64,000 nt of DNA. Origin: Gammaproteobacteria bacterium Ga0077554. GTDB lineage: Bacteria; Pseudomonadota; Gammaproteobacteria; Ga0077554; Ga007554. Location of the stretch: NCBI GenBank assembly GCA_001464585.1, contig LNFF01000022.1, positions 1 through 64,000 on the forward strand, written 5' to 3'. This document shows, piece after piece, positions 21,667 through 30,976 of this stretch. Position numbers and translations under genes: made by a program. Numbering within the stretch: the stretch's first letter is position 1; each line of letters opens with the position of its first letter. The notes beneath the pieces are model-generated. The model ran no database searches, had not been told where the DNA came from, and worked only from the letters and a program-made list of their open reading frames with translations.

Positions 21667-22029
21667 TCAATCCAGAATCTCTAACCGGTCAGCCGTCATG
21701 CTACTCGGATCCCGTGATGTCATATTTCCGGTGACGCACATGAGTTGCCCCACCCTGAGATCCCCCGCAGAGATTTGTTTTCCGCCGCGCATAATTTTAG
21801 TGTCTTCCGCAAGAACGATGCTGAACCGCTCAGAATTGCTTATGATCGACAGTTGCATAGGCCAGCTTTCCATAATTGCCGCCAAGGTACCGCGAATCGC
21901 TCTTTCATTCATCATGTTATTCATCCCTCCTGTAACAGACGGACAGTCTCTGGTTCGGATCGAATCTTCGACCTGATTGCATGCAGTGATCAGCCCTGAT
22001 ACGACTATCAGCGCAAGGAAGCGAAACAT
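21667..22029 (-). CDS. Small lipoprotein, DUF5666-like
   Basis: 120 residues. The N terminus is a lipoprotein signal, MFRFLALIVVSGLITACNQ, with the lipobox ending at Cys17. The C-terminal half (FSIVLAEDTKIMRGGKQIS, then DLRVGQLMCVTGNM) resembles the small OB-like DUF5666 domain seen in periplasmic and outer-membrane lipoproteins. Function unknown. It follows the trypsin-like protease gene on the same strand across a long inverted repeat, and may be an accessory or inhibitor of it, but nothing in the sequence proves that. Confidence 0.65.
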   Translation of the reverse strand: MFRFLALIVVSGLITACNQVEDSIRTRDCPSVTGGMNNMMNERAIRGTLAAIMESWPMQLSIISNSERFSIVLAEDTKIMRGGKQISAGDLRVGQLMCVTGNMTSRDPSSMTADRLEILD

Positions 22030-22073
22030 ACCTGCGCACTCTCCATCTCAATATATCCAATACCTTTATTTTG

Positions 22074-22135
22074 TTTCTCGCCACGCCAGGAACCCGTCAA
22101 AAGCCATGTCGGCGGATTGCTGGCGTGGTGAGAAA
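22074..22135. repeat. 16-bp inverted repeat between protease and lipoprotein genes
   Basis: TTTCTCGCCACGCCAG (22074-22089) and CTGGCGTGGTGAGAAA (22120-22135) pair with a single mismatch around a 30-base loop. It lies just past the protease stop codon at 22167 and could terminate or protect that transcript, or be a repeat element; no second copy was seen. Confidence 0.5.
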
Positions 22136-22166
22136 TCAAAGAAGATACGTCTCTTCATTCCTGGGG

Positions 22167-23138
22167 CTACACATTCTTCCAGGCAAGCATATTATTGAAG
22201 ACGGGCGCCGTGATCCGGGTAGCACTATTGGGACAGCCTCCATAGGCATGAATACCCACTGCATGACGCTGCCCGTTCTGGTAACGCCAGACAGGACTGC
22301 CACTCTGTCCACCAAAAGTATCCACCATGTAGTATATCTTCCGAGCAGTTGCATTGGCAACCCGTCCGGCATTGAACCACTGAGTACCGAAAGGCTTATC
22401 TCCAGGGTACCCGGAATTGTTAATCAAGAGGTTATTCAGCGAAGCATTACTCAAACTTGCGAAGCCGAACCAGCCGACTCGATTACCAAGATCACCGTTT
22501 GGAAGAATAATCGCACCATAGTCATAGTTGTGATCCCCGCTGCTGGTCCATCCTGTTACGCTGCGAAACGATGTGCCAACCTGTGAACCGAATGGACGAC
22601 TCGCGGCGTCAAGGCCGGGAATTACTTCAATGCTGCGTGCCCATCCCCCGTTTCCGCGACTGAAAACGCAGTGACCCGCCGTCATTACGGTACGGTGGCC
22701 GATAAACCAGCCGGTACACCGCGAACGGGCGCCATTCGGGAAAGTGATGATGAGTTGGCAGATCCATCGCCATGGAACTGCTGTCGCCGGGGAAATCCGT
22801 ACCCTGTCATCGTTTCCGCACACAGTTTCGGGGTTTGGATATTCTTCCGGATGCAGCATCTCCAAGGATGTCAGTTCATCGGTCAAAAACTGCATCGGCA
22901 TGCCTTCATTGAACGCGCGCGTCGGATCAAAACCTGCAGCCGACTCAATCTCACCGGTATCACTCTTGCCTTCAAACTGTTCCGAAATTGTTTCTGGTCC
23001 TTGGTCCTCTTTCAGGAACGCTCCTTCACCTGATACGGACTCGTACGGGTTGGAGGTTCCTGCGCCGACTTCTTCGCGAGAAGACTTCGGCGATGGTTGA
23101 CTGGATGACGATACACTCTCATGTTTACCTTGTGCCAT
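22167..23138 (-). CDS. Trypsin-like serine protease (V8/glutamyl endopeptidase type) without signal peptide
   Basis: 323 residues. The first 110 residues are hydrophilic and Ser/Glu-rich (a probable propeptide or targeting region) without a hydrophobic signal. The S1 protease domain follows: His in VMTAGHCVF (about 153), Asp in NYDYGAIILP (about 205) and Ser in GGQSGSPVWRY (about 278), with paired cysteines around SRCTGWFIG and GHC. Secretion without a classical signal would need another route, or the enzyme acts inside the cell. AAAGGAGAATAACC precedes the ATG at 23138. It is transcribed away from the secF terminator. Possible partner: the lipoprotein at 21667. Confidence 0.85.
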   Translation of the reverse strand: MAQGKHESVSSSSQPSPKSSREEVGAGTSNPYESVSGEGAFLKEDQGPETISEQFEGKSDTGEIESAAGFDPTRAFNEGMPMQFLTDELTSLEMLHPEEYPNPETVCGNDDRVRISPATAVPWRWICQLIITFPNGARSRCTGWFIGHRTVMTAGHCVFSRGNGGWARSIEVIPGLDAASRPFGSQVGTSFRSVTGWTSSGDHNYDYGAIILPNGDLGNRVGWFGFASLSNASLNNLLINNSGYPGDKPFGTQWFNAGRVANATARKIYYMVDTFGGQSGSPVWRYQNGQRHAVGIHAYGGCPNSATRITAPVFNNMLAWKNV

Positions 23139-23272
23139 GGTTATTCTCCTTTGCCAGATGCGTTAATTGAAAGATCAATACAACACGAAACCCGTTTAAT
23201 AATCCGAGTTACACGAACGAGATTAACGAAAGTGCTGTTACAAATCGGATACAAACGGGGGGGAACAGATTT

Positions 23273-23316
23273 GCAGGCATAAAAAAACCCGCTTCTGCGG
23301 GTTTTTTTATGCCTGC
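23273..23316. terminator. Strong bidirectional terminator
   Basis: GCAGGCATAAAAAAACCCGC (23273-23292) and its exact reverse complement (23297-23316) flank the loop TTCT, giving a 20-bp stem with A and T tracts on both strands. It lies 10 bases past the secF stop and upstream of the minus-strand protease gene, so it ends the tgt-yajC-secD-secF transcript. Confidence 0.9.
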
Positions 23317-23325
23317 TGTGTTTAG

Positions 23326-24270
23326 TCAAGGCCGCAAATCAGCGCCTTCGCCTTCTTTTTTGACTGGAACAGGTATCAGGTTGGCGCGATCTACACCCAA
23401 CATCAAAACAATCGGGCTGGCAAAGAAAATGGAAGAATACGTGCCGAAGACAACGCCAATGATCATCGCCAGGGAGAGGCCGCGCACTGTTTCACCGCCA
23501 AAGAAGAACAATACGGTTACCACCATCAAAGTAGTCACTGACGTCATGATAGTACGTGACAAGGTTTGGTTGATGGAAACATTCATGATCTCGATCGTGG
23601 TGCCTTTACGCATCTTGCGAAAATTTTCGCGGATACGGTCGAATACCACAACGGTGTCATTCAAGGAATAACCCAACACGGCCAGCACGGCGGCCAATAC
23701 CGTCAGGTCAAACTCAATCTGGAATATCGAAAAAATACCAATGGTAACAATAATATCGTGCGCGGTGGCAGCCACAGCACCCACAGCAAAGCGCCACTCG
23801 AAGCGCAACATCACGTAGATAAAGACGCCGATAAAAGCCAGTAACAGCGCCAGGCCACCCTGCTCAACCAGTTCGTCGCCCACCTGGGGGCCCACGAATT
23901 CAATACGGCGCAGTTCGATACTGTTTTGCCCACTCTGTTTTAATGACTCCAGAACCCGTGTACTCACCTCTGCCTGGGTTTGGCCTGTACTGGGGGCAAG
24001 ACGTATCAACACGTCACGCGATGATCCAAAGTGTTGCACCACAACGCCGTGAAAGCCGGCCTGACCCAAGCGTTGGCGCACCTCCTCCAATACCACCGGC
24101 TGTTGGTAACCAAGTTCAATAATCGTACCCCCGGTGAAATCAACGCCAAAGTTCAAGCCGCGGGTCGCCAGCGAACCAGCAATAACCAGCAGCAGCACCA
24201 ACGATGAAATGAAGGTGAACTTGCGTAACCCCATGAAATCAAAATTTGATACTTTCTTGAATATTTCCAT
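23326..24270 (-). CDS. secF: Protein translocase subunit SecF
   Basis: 314 residues with six membrane segments. The first segment (FTFISSLVLLLVIAGSLA) is followed by the family motif GLNFGVDFTGGTIIEL, a periplasmic domain with GPQVGDEL (about 145-152), and five grouped C-terminal membrane segments with VLGYSLNDTVVVFDRIREN. With SecD it uses the proton gradient to pull proteins through SecYEG. It is the last gene of the tgt-yajC-secD-secF block, 61 bases after secD. Confidence 0.96.
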   Translation of the reverse strand: MEIFKKVSNFDFMGLRKFTFISSLVLLLVIAGSLATRGLNFGVDFTGGTIIELGYQQPVVLEEVRQRLGQAGFHGVVVQHFGSSRDVLIRLAPSTGQTQAEVSTRVLESLKQSGQNSIELRRIEFVGPQVGDELVEQGGLALLLAFIGVFIYVMLRFEWRFAVGAVAATAHDIIVTIGIFSIFQIEFDLTVLAAVLAVLGYSLNDTVVVFDRIRENFRKMRKGTTIEIMNVSINQTLSRTIMTSVTTLMVVTVLFFFGGETVRGLSLAMIIGVVFGTYSSIFFASPIVLMLGVDRANLIPVPVKKEGEGADLRP

Positions 24271-24331
24271 TTTTTCTTTCCAGATAATGCGTAACCGGTA
24301 CCTCCGGCCAGGTATTCTCTATGGGAGCAAG

Positions 24332-26191
24332 CTATACCGACAGCCGTGTGATCTTGCGACCACCGTAAGCCAGATTAATGATGCCGCGACTCACCGTAAC
24401 GGCAGTGAACATCGAGGTCAAAATACCAATGATCAGTACCACGGCGAAGCCTTTGACCGGGCCCGTCCCAAAAATAAACAACATGGCACCCGCGATAATC
24501 GTGGTGACATTGGAATCCATAATAGTCGCAAACGCACGTTCAAAGCCCGCATGAATGCTCGCCTGGGGCGTGTTGCCATTGCGTAGTTCTTCACGGATAC
24601 GCTCATAGATGAGCACGTTTGCGTCTACCGCCATACCCATGGTTAACACCATAGCGGCAATACCCGGCAATGTCAGGGTAGCTTGCAACAATGACATGAC
24701 CGCGATAAGCATCACCATGTTAAATGCCAGTCCAATGTTGGCGACCAAACCGAAAACACGGTAGTACCCTCCCATGAAAATCGCTACCACGATAAGACTA
24801 ACGATAGCGGAATACATTCCCTGATCAATATTATCCTGACCCAGGCTAGGTCCAATGGTGCGTTCTTCGACAATCTCCATAGGCGCGGCAAGTGCACCGG
24901 CACGTAGCAACAGCGCAAGATCACGCGCCTCATTCGGGCTATCCAGCCCGGTGATCTGGAAGTTATTGCTGAATGCGCTGCGAATCACCGCCACGTTAAT
25001 CACCTCTTCGACTTGCTTGCGGGTTTTAACAGCGGTGCCATTAATGTTGGTGGTTTCAACGCGCGTTTCAATAAACACCACGGCCATCGGCTTGCCGACG
25101 TTGTCTTTGGTGATACTGCCCATGACATTGCCAGCCTTACCATTCAGCCGGATAGATACGGCAGCGCCGCCGTTCTCGGAATCAATCGTGGATGCCGCAT
25201 GGGTGATGTCATTGCCTGTGACGATGACACGTTTCTGCAACAGGATGGGGCTGCCGTTACGTTCTTTGTAAAGCTTGGCATTGATGGGTACGCTACCCGC
25301 CACGGCCTCCTGCACGTTATTCTCTTGATCTACCATACGGAATTCCAGGGTGGCCGTGCCTCCTAAAATTTCCTTGGCACGCACGGTATCCTGTACCCCT
25401 GGCAACTGCACTACGATGCGATCCTGGCCCTGCTGCTGGATAATAGGCTCAGACACGCCCAGTTCGTTGACGCGATTGCGCAGAGCGGTGATATTCTGCT
25501 GCACGGCAAAGCGCCGTGTTTCGCGCTGCTCCTGGTCATTGATCGACGCCAGCAGATAAAACTCGTCACCTTGTTGTGAATCTTTAAACTCTAACGTGGG
25601 ATTTTCCTTACGTATCACTTCACGTGCTTTATCACGCTCTTCTGCGGTACGGAATTTAACTTCAACACCACCGGTAGTTTTGCGGATAACTGTCAAGTAA
25701 CGCAACTTTTCATTGCGCAACAGGGTACGGAAATCATTAACGTAACGCTCTTCAGCCTGGCGCATGGCGGCATTCATGTCGACCAGCATCTGAAAATGCA
25801 CGCCGCCACGCAAATCCAGGCCCAGATACATGGGCGCCGCACCCAGCGCGGTGAGCCAGCCCGGGGTTTTGGGCGCCAGATTCAGCGCAACCACATAGCC
25901 GTCACCTAGCGTCTCTGAAATTAAATCTTTGGCTTTGAGCTGGCTTCCCGTGTCGTTAAAGCGAACCAGTAAACCATTTGCGACTTTTTCAGTCGCGCCA
26001 AACGGAATGCCGGTGCGTTTTAACGCTTCCTGCACACGGGCTTGCGCGGCTTCATCGAGCGGCGCGCTGCGGCTGGAGGATATTTGCAGGGCGGGGTCTT
26101 CACCGTAAAGATTAGGCAATGCGTAGAATACGCTGACGATAAGCACAGCAACAATCAACAGGTTTTTCCACAGCGGGTACTGATTCATCAT
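24332..26191 (-). CDS. secD: Protein translocase subunit SecD
   Basis: 619 residues. N-terminal membrane segment after MMNQYPLWKNLL, then ALPNLYGEDPALQIS, the D1 motif YLGLDLRGGVHF (about 118-129), a large periplasmic region with LRNRVNELGVSEP and QLPGVQD, and five C-terminal membrane segments with GMAVDANVLIYERIREEL. The ATG at 26191 was chosen because AAGGA lies six bases upstream and it aligns with the usual SecD N terminus; a TTG two codons upstream and an ATG one codon downstream are alternatives. Works with SecF and YajC in late protein export. Confidence 0.96.
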   Translation of the reverse strand: MMNQYPLWKNLLIVAVLIVSVFYALPNLYGEDPALQISSSRSAPLDEAAQARVQEALKRTGIPFGATEKVANGLLVRFNDTGSQLKAKDLISETLGDGYVVALNLAPKTPGWLTALGAAPMYLGLDLRGGVHFQMLVDMNAAMRQAEERYVNDFRTLLRNEKLRYLTVIRKTTGGVEVKFRTAEERDKAREVIRKENPTLEFKDSQQGDEFYLLASINDQEQRETRRFAVQQNITALRNRVNELGVSEPIIQQQGQDRIVVQLPGVQDTVRAKEILGGTATLEFRMVDQENNVQEAVAGSVPINAKLYKERNGSPILLQKRVIVTGNDITHAASTIDSENGGAAVSIRLNGKAGNVMGSITKDNVGKPMAVVFIETRVETTNINGTAVKTRKQVEEVINVAVIRSAFSNNFQITGLDSPNEARDLALLLRAGALAAPMEIVEERTIGPSLGQDNIDQGMYSAIVSLIVVAIFMGGYYRVFGLVANIGLAFNMVMLIAVMSLLQATLTLPGIAAMVLTMGMAVDANVLIYERIREELRNGNTPQASIHAGFERAFATIMDSNVTTIIAGAMLFIFGTGPVKGFAVVLIIGILTSMFTAVTVSRGIINLAYGGRKITRLSV

Positions 26192-26246
26192 GAACAATCC
26201 TTAGGCCAAAAGCGTGAATCTTACGACTGGTACGTCCCGTTCGGTA

Positions 26247-26579
26247 CTATGATTTATACGTCCCTTTCGGCACTACAGAGGCCACGGAGCTTCTTTGCAC
26301 TTTTATTTCAACAGCCGGGGCAATTTCGATGGTAATAAAGCTCTCATCAACACGCGTTATTTTTCCCAGCAAACCGCCGCTGGTAACTACTTCGTCATTT
26401 TTGGCGAGGGCTTCGATGAGCTTTTTGTGCTCTTTGGCACGCTTCATCTGGGGACGGATCAGCATGAAATAAAACACGATAAAAATCAGTATTAACGGTA
26501 CGAATTCGAGCATGTTGAGGCCGCCCGGAGCGACGGCAGGCGCGGCTTCAGCCCACGCATCGGAGATAAAAAAGCTCAT
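26247..26579 (-). CDS. yajC: Sec translocon accessory protein YajC
   Basis: 110 residues. One membrane segment (FVPLILIFIVFYFMLIRPQ, about 26-44) with the family motif FYFMLIRPQMKRAKEH, then a small cytoplasmic domain with NDEVVTSGGLLGKI and an IEIAPAVEIKVQ strand. It joins SecDF-YidC at the translocon. The Ala-rich N terminus before the membrane segment is usual for the longer proteobacterial forms. It lies between tgt and secD, all on the minus strand. Confidence 0.95.
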   Translation of the reverse strand: MSFFISDAWAEAAPAVAPGGLNMLEFVPLILIFIVFYFMLIRPQMKRAKEHKKLIEALAKNDEVVTSGGLLGKITRVDESFITIEIAPAVEIKVQRSSVASVVPKGTYKS

Positions 26580-26641
26580 GTGTTGTGTTTCCCTTGTCTA
26601 AATGTATATGGTTTTTTTAAGCGGCTGCGGTAAAACTACTA

Positions 26642-27796
<1,155 letters not shown>

Positions 27797-27828
27797 TCAT
27801 AGTTTATATACTTCAGAGAATCATTACA

Positions 27829-28143
27829 TTGGCCAAGAAAAATACTACGCCGCACATGGATGTGCAAGTGCTGCGGGAGAGCGAAGCGAGGGGTTCAGGG
27901 TGCCGGGAGCAGCCCCCGGCGGCTGCCATTAATTTTGAGGATGCGCTCAAAGAACTGGAAAGTCTGGTGGCGCGCATGGAACAAGGCGACCTGCCGCTGG
28001 AAGAGTCGCTGGCATGCTTCGAGCGCGGCATTGTCCTCACTCGCGCCTGCCAGCAATCCCTGAAAAGCGCTGAACAAAAAATCCAGATGCTGGTTGAGAA
28101 AGATGGACGGGCCGAGCTTCAGCCGTTTGACAGTGCTGATTGA
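27829..28143 (+). CDS. xseB: Exodeoxyribonuclease VII small subunit with an in-frame repeat insertion
   Basis: 104 residues from the TTG at 27829. XseB partners XseA in a nuclease that degrades single-stranded DNA. The core INFEDALKELESLVARMEQG and DLPLEESLACFERGIVLTR are typical. The family usually starts with a short MxKKN-type head followed at once by the FEDAL helix. Here the head (LAKKNTTP) is separated from it by about 25 extra residues encoded by a GC-rich repeat (27849 onward) shared with hflD and the uracil-DNA glycosylase gene. An ATG at 27856 inside the repeat is an alternative start; the TTG is preferred because its residues match the family head. ispA follows after five bases. 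Confidence 0.85.
   Translation: MAKKNTTPHMDVQVLRESEARGSGCREQPPAAAINFEDALKELESLVARMEQGDLPLEESLACFERGIVLTRACQQSLKSAEQKIQMLVEKDGRAELQPFDSAD
27849..27879. repeat. Intragenic repeat (family G) inside xseB
   Basis: The segment GCCGCACATGGATGTGCAAG followed by TGCTGCGGGAG matches 56991-57020 in the glycosylase gene and, as reverse complement, 37521-37563 in hflD, with few differences. It is read here in the orientation opposite to the other two copies, yet leaves the frame open. The added stretch probably continues to about 27926. Confidence 0.75.
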
Positions 28144-28148
28144 TTTCC

Positions 28149-29045
28149 ATGCCGGTTGATTTCAAAGCCTGGCGCGCCGCCAGCCAGACTCGCGCCGAGA
28201 ACGCGCTCAATCAGTGGTTACCCGCCGCACATATTCTTCCCGCGCGCCTGCATAACGCCATGCGCTATGCGGTGTTGGGCGGCGGCAAGCGCGTGCGTCC
28301 GTTGCTGGTGTATGCTGCGGGGAGTGCGCTGGGCGTAGAGATGGCGGCGCTCGACGGCCCCGCCTGCGCCGTGGAGTTGATCCACGCCTATTCGCTGGTG
28401 CATGACGACCTGCCCGCCATGGATGACGATGACCTGCGGCGCGGCAAACCCACCTGCCACAAAGCTTTTGACGACGCCACGGCGATTCTCGCCGGGGATG
28501 CTTTGCAGACGCTGGCGTTTTATATTCTTGCCCACGATCCGGCGATGCGGGCAGGCGCCAGCGCGCGACTGCAAATGGTTGAAGCCCTGGCATTGGCATC
28601 GGGTTCACGCGGCATGGTGGGGGGCCAGGCGATAGATCTTGCGGCGGTGGGGCGCACGCTTAACTTGCCGGAACTGGAGGACATGCACATTCACAAAACC
28701 GGGGCGCTGATCCGCGCCAGTGTGGCGTTGGGGGCACTCAGCAACCAGCAACTTGATCACGACATCTTCCATCGCCTTGACCACTATTCACGCTGCATTG
28801 GCCTGGCGTTTCAGATCCGCGACGACATTCTGGACATTGAAAGCGATACTGTCACCTTGGGTAAAACCCAAGGCGCCGATATCGCCCGCAACAAACCCAC
28901 TTACCCTTCTCTGCTCGGCATGGCCGAAGCCAAGCAACGCGCGCGCAACCTGTATCAGGAAGCACTGGAATGCCTGGCGCCCCTTGATGCACGCGCTGAC
29001 CCGCTACGCGAGATTGCGGCGTATATTGTGCAGCGGATTAATTAG
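28149..29045 (+). CDS. ispA: Farnesyl diphosphate synthase (short-chain polyprenyl synthase)
   Basis: 298 residues from the ATG at 28149. It condenses isopentenyl and allylic diphosphates to farnesyl diphosphate for quinones, undecaprenyl phosphate and similar products. Signatures: GGGKRVRPLLVYAAG, the first aspartate motif in SLVHDDLPAMDDDDLRRGKP (about residues 81-100), HIHKTGALIRASV, and the second motif in LAFQIRDDILDIESD. The frame is open three codons further upstream from a TTG. It sits directly after xseB, as in the xseB-ispA-dxs operon of many proteobacteria, but no dxs follows here. Confidence 0.96.
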   Translation: MPVDFKAWRAASQTRAENALNQWLPAAHILPARLHNAMRYAVLGGGKRVRPLLVYAAGSALGVEMAALDGPACAVELIHAYSLVHDDLPAMDDDDLRRGKPTCHKAFDDATAILAGDALQTLAFYILAHDPAMRAGASARLQMVEALALASGSRGMVGGQAIDLAAVGRTLNLPELEDMHIHKTGALIRASVALGALSNQQLDHDIFHRLDHYSRCIGLAFQIRDDILDIESDTVTLGKTQGADIARNKPTYPSLLGMAEAKQRARNLYQEALECLAPLDARADPLREIAAYIVQRIN

Positions 29046-29073
29046 CGGGACTTCGGAGCCTATCAAGGTAAGC

Positions 29074-30000
29074 CTATAAACCAGCCGCCCCCTTTTCTAT
29101 AAAATCGTTGTCATTGGATTTCTGATCAGGCTTTTCCTTTGGCGTGCTTTCCGTAGCGGGCGCCTTTCCTTGTGCGGCGAATTTGCCGAGCAATTCAACT
29201 TTTGCTTCGCTACGCAAGCGTTTTATCTCAGCTTCAGCCAGCTTTTCCCGTTTTTGCGCAACAAGAAAGCGTTCAATAGCGGGTGTGGCTTGAGCTTCAG
29301 TTAAAGGCTGGTCACGTACATCCATTAAAACTGAGAGTGAAATATTGCTCGGTGTTTCCACCGCCATGACCTGGCCTTGTTGCATCTGCGCAAGGCGTGA
29401 CAACATTTCAAAGGGCAATTGTTCTGCGGGTTTCACCACCACGCCCGATTGCATTTTTACGTTCTTTGATTCCAGCCATTCCAGCAATGTCTCAAGCGAC
29501 ATGGTATCTTTCATCCTGGCTTGAATTTCTGCCATGGGCAGGGTTTTGTCGAGCAGAATTTCACGGATCTGATAAATGCGGCGTTTTGCAAACAACTCAG
29601 GGTGCTGATTGTAATAGTCGCTGATTTCCTGCTTGGTAGGCGGTGTATTACCACCCTCGGTAACTTTCTTGATATACGCTTGCGCCAGCACTTGACGTTT
29701 GGCTCGATCCAACGCCTGCATTACCTGAGGATCACGATCAAGTTTTTCAGCAATTGCTTTTTGCGTAACAAGTTCCTGCTTGATGAGGTTGTCGAGGGTT
29801 TTCTCTGCGACTTTATCCGTATTCTGAGCGGCCGCTGACCCTAACAACCCCATCTCATAATTAAGTTGATGCACCGTAACTTCGGTATCATTAACTTTGG
29901 CAACGACCTGGGTATCTTTTGCTGAATCGGTATTATTACTGCAACCCATTATAAAAATGGGTAACAGCATACCCCACAGAACTATTTTTTTCTTGTGCAT
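29074..30000 (-). CDS. EpsD-like peptidyl-prolyl cis-trans isomerase lipoprotein
   Basis: 308 residues. A lipoprotein signal (WGMLLPIFIMGCSNN, Cys20) is followed by a SurA/PrsA-type N-terminal helical region (VVAKVNDTEVTVHQLNYEM, LDNLIKQELVTQKAIAEKL) and a reduced parvulin-like part (IYQIREILLDKT, then LARMQQGQV-type AQMQQGQVMAVE). It best resembles the EpsD family linked to exopolysaccharide loci with exosortase, but no such locus is nearby. A general periplasmic foldase is an alternative. It is convergent with ispA and lies downstream of truA on the same strand. Confidence 0.75.
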   Translation of the reverse strand: MHKKKIVLWGMLLPIFIMGCSNNTDSAKDTQVVAKVNDTEVTVHQLNYEMGLLGSAAAQNTDKVAEKTLDNLIKQELVTQKAIAEKLDRDPQVMQALDRAKRQVLAQAYIKKVTEGGNTPPTKQEISDYYNQHPELFAKRRIYQIREILLDKTLPMAEIQARMKDTMSLETLLEWLESKNVKMQSGVVVKPAEQLPFEMLSRLAQMQQGQVMAVETPSNISLSVLMDVRDQPLTEAQATPAIERFLVAQKREKLAEAEIKRLRSEAKVELLGKFAAQGKAPATESTPKEKPDQKSNDNDFIEKGAAGL

Positions 30001-30184
30001 TCCTTGTTACCTTTGTGATTTTCATGAGATTACTAAACAGATCATTTTGCAGCAGAAATATTACAATGATGTGTAATATCCACAACGGCATTGGTTTGAT
30101 CCCTCCTTGCATATATAGGGCAAGCCGCGATGCGCCCTTCAGCAAGATCGTGAGCAGTTTCTTGGAGCATCCTATAGTCAAAGA

Positions 30185-30964
30185 TTACCAAACCATGGCG
30201 CTCCGCTCAAGAGCGGGAATAGCAAAATTTTCAGGATAGTGTACTTCCATCAAATATAAACCATAAGGCGGCGCGGTGACACCCCCTGCCGTGCGATCCC
30301 GCATGTCAAGTATTTGGCGCGCCCACGCTGGCTCACGCTCACCAGCGCCGATAGCCATTAACACACCTGCAATATTGCGCACCATGTGGTGCAAAAAACC
30401 GTTAGCGGCAATATCAATAAAAATAAGGTCGTCCTGTCGCGTGACATCGAGATGATAGAGCGTGCGTATGGGCGTTTTTGCCTGGCACGCCAGCGCGCGG
30501 TAAGAGGTGAAGTCATGCTCGCCCACCAGACAGGATGCCGCCATCGCCATGCTGGTTTCATTGAACGTACGGTAATCCCAGGACACGCGTCCAGCAAGAA
30601 ATGTGGGGCGCACCGGCCGACTTAAAATAACATAACGGTAACGGCGGCACCGTGCGGAAAAACGCGCGTGGAAATCATCGCCCACTGGTTGCGCCCATAG
30701 CATGCTGACATCTTTGGGCAGATTGGCATTGGCGCCAAATACCCAGGAACGCGCAGCGCGTATCGCTTCAGTTTCAAAGTGTATTACCTGGCCTCGCGCA
30801 TGCACACCCGCATCGGTACGACCCGCACACGTCACTTGAACGGGATGATCCGCCACTTTGGACAACGCGGCTTCGACACACCCTTGCACGGTACGCGCAC
30901 CGTTCTGGCGTTGCCAGCCACAAAAATCCGCCCCATCATATTCAACGCCTAATGCAATGCGCAT
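30185..30964 (-). CDS. truA: tRNA pseudouridine synthase A
   Basis: 259 residues. It makes pseudouridine at positions 38-40 of tRNA anticodon arms. Signatures: ALGVEYDGADFCGWQRQNGA at the N terminus, the catalytic-Asp motif CAGRTDAGVHARGQV (about 46-60), RYRYVILSRP, and the C-terminal GFLHHMVRNIAGVLMAIG (about 195-212) and APPYGLYL. Length is normal. It starts 12 bases downstream of the RND pump gene, on the same strand, suggesting shared transcription. Confidence 0.96.
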   Translation of the reverse strand: MRIALGVEYDGADFCGWQRQNGARTVQGCVEAALSKVADHPVQVTCAGRTDAGVHARGQVIHFETEAIRAARSWVFGANANLPKDVSMLWAQPVGDDFHARFSARCRRYRYVILSRPVRPTFLAGRVSWDYRTFNETSMAMAASCLVGEHDFTSYRALACQAKTPIRTLYHLDVTRQDDLIFIDIAANGFLHHMVRNIAGVLMAIGAGEREPAWARQILDMRDRTAGGVTAPPYGLYLMEVHYPENFAIPALERSAMVW

Positions 30965-30976
30965 CTGTACATTCCA

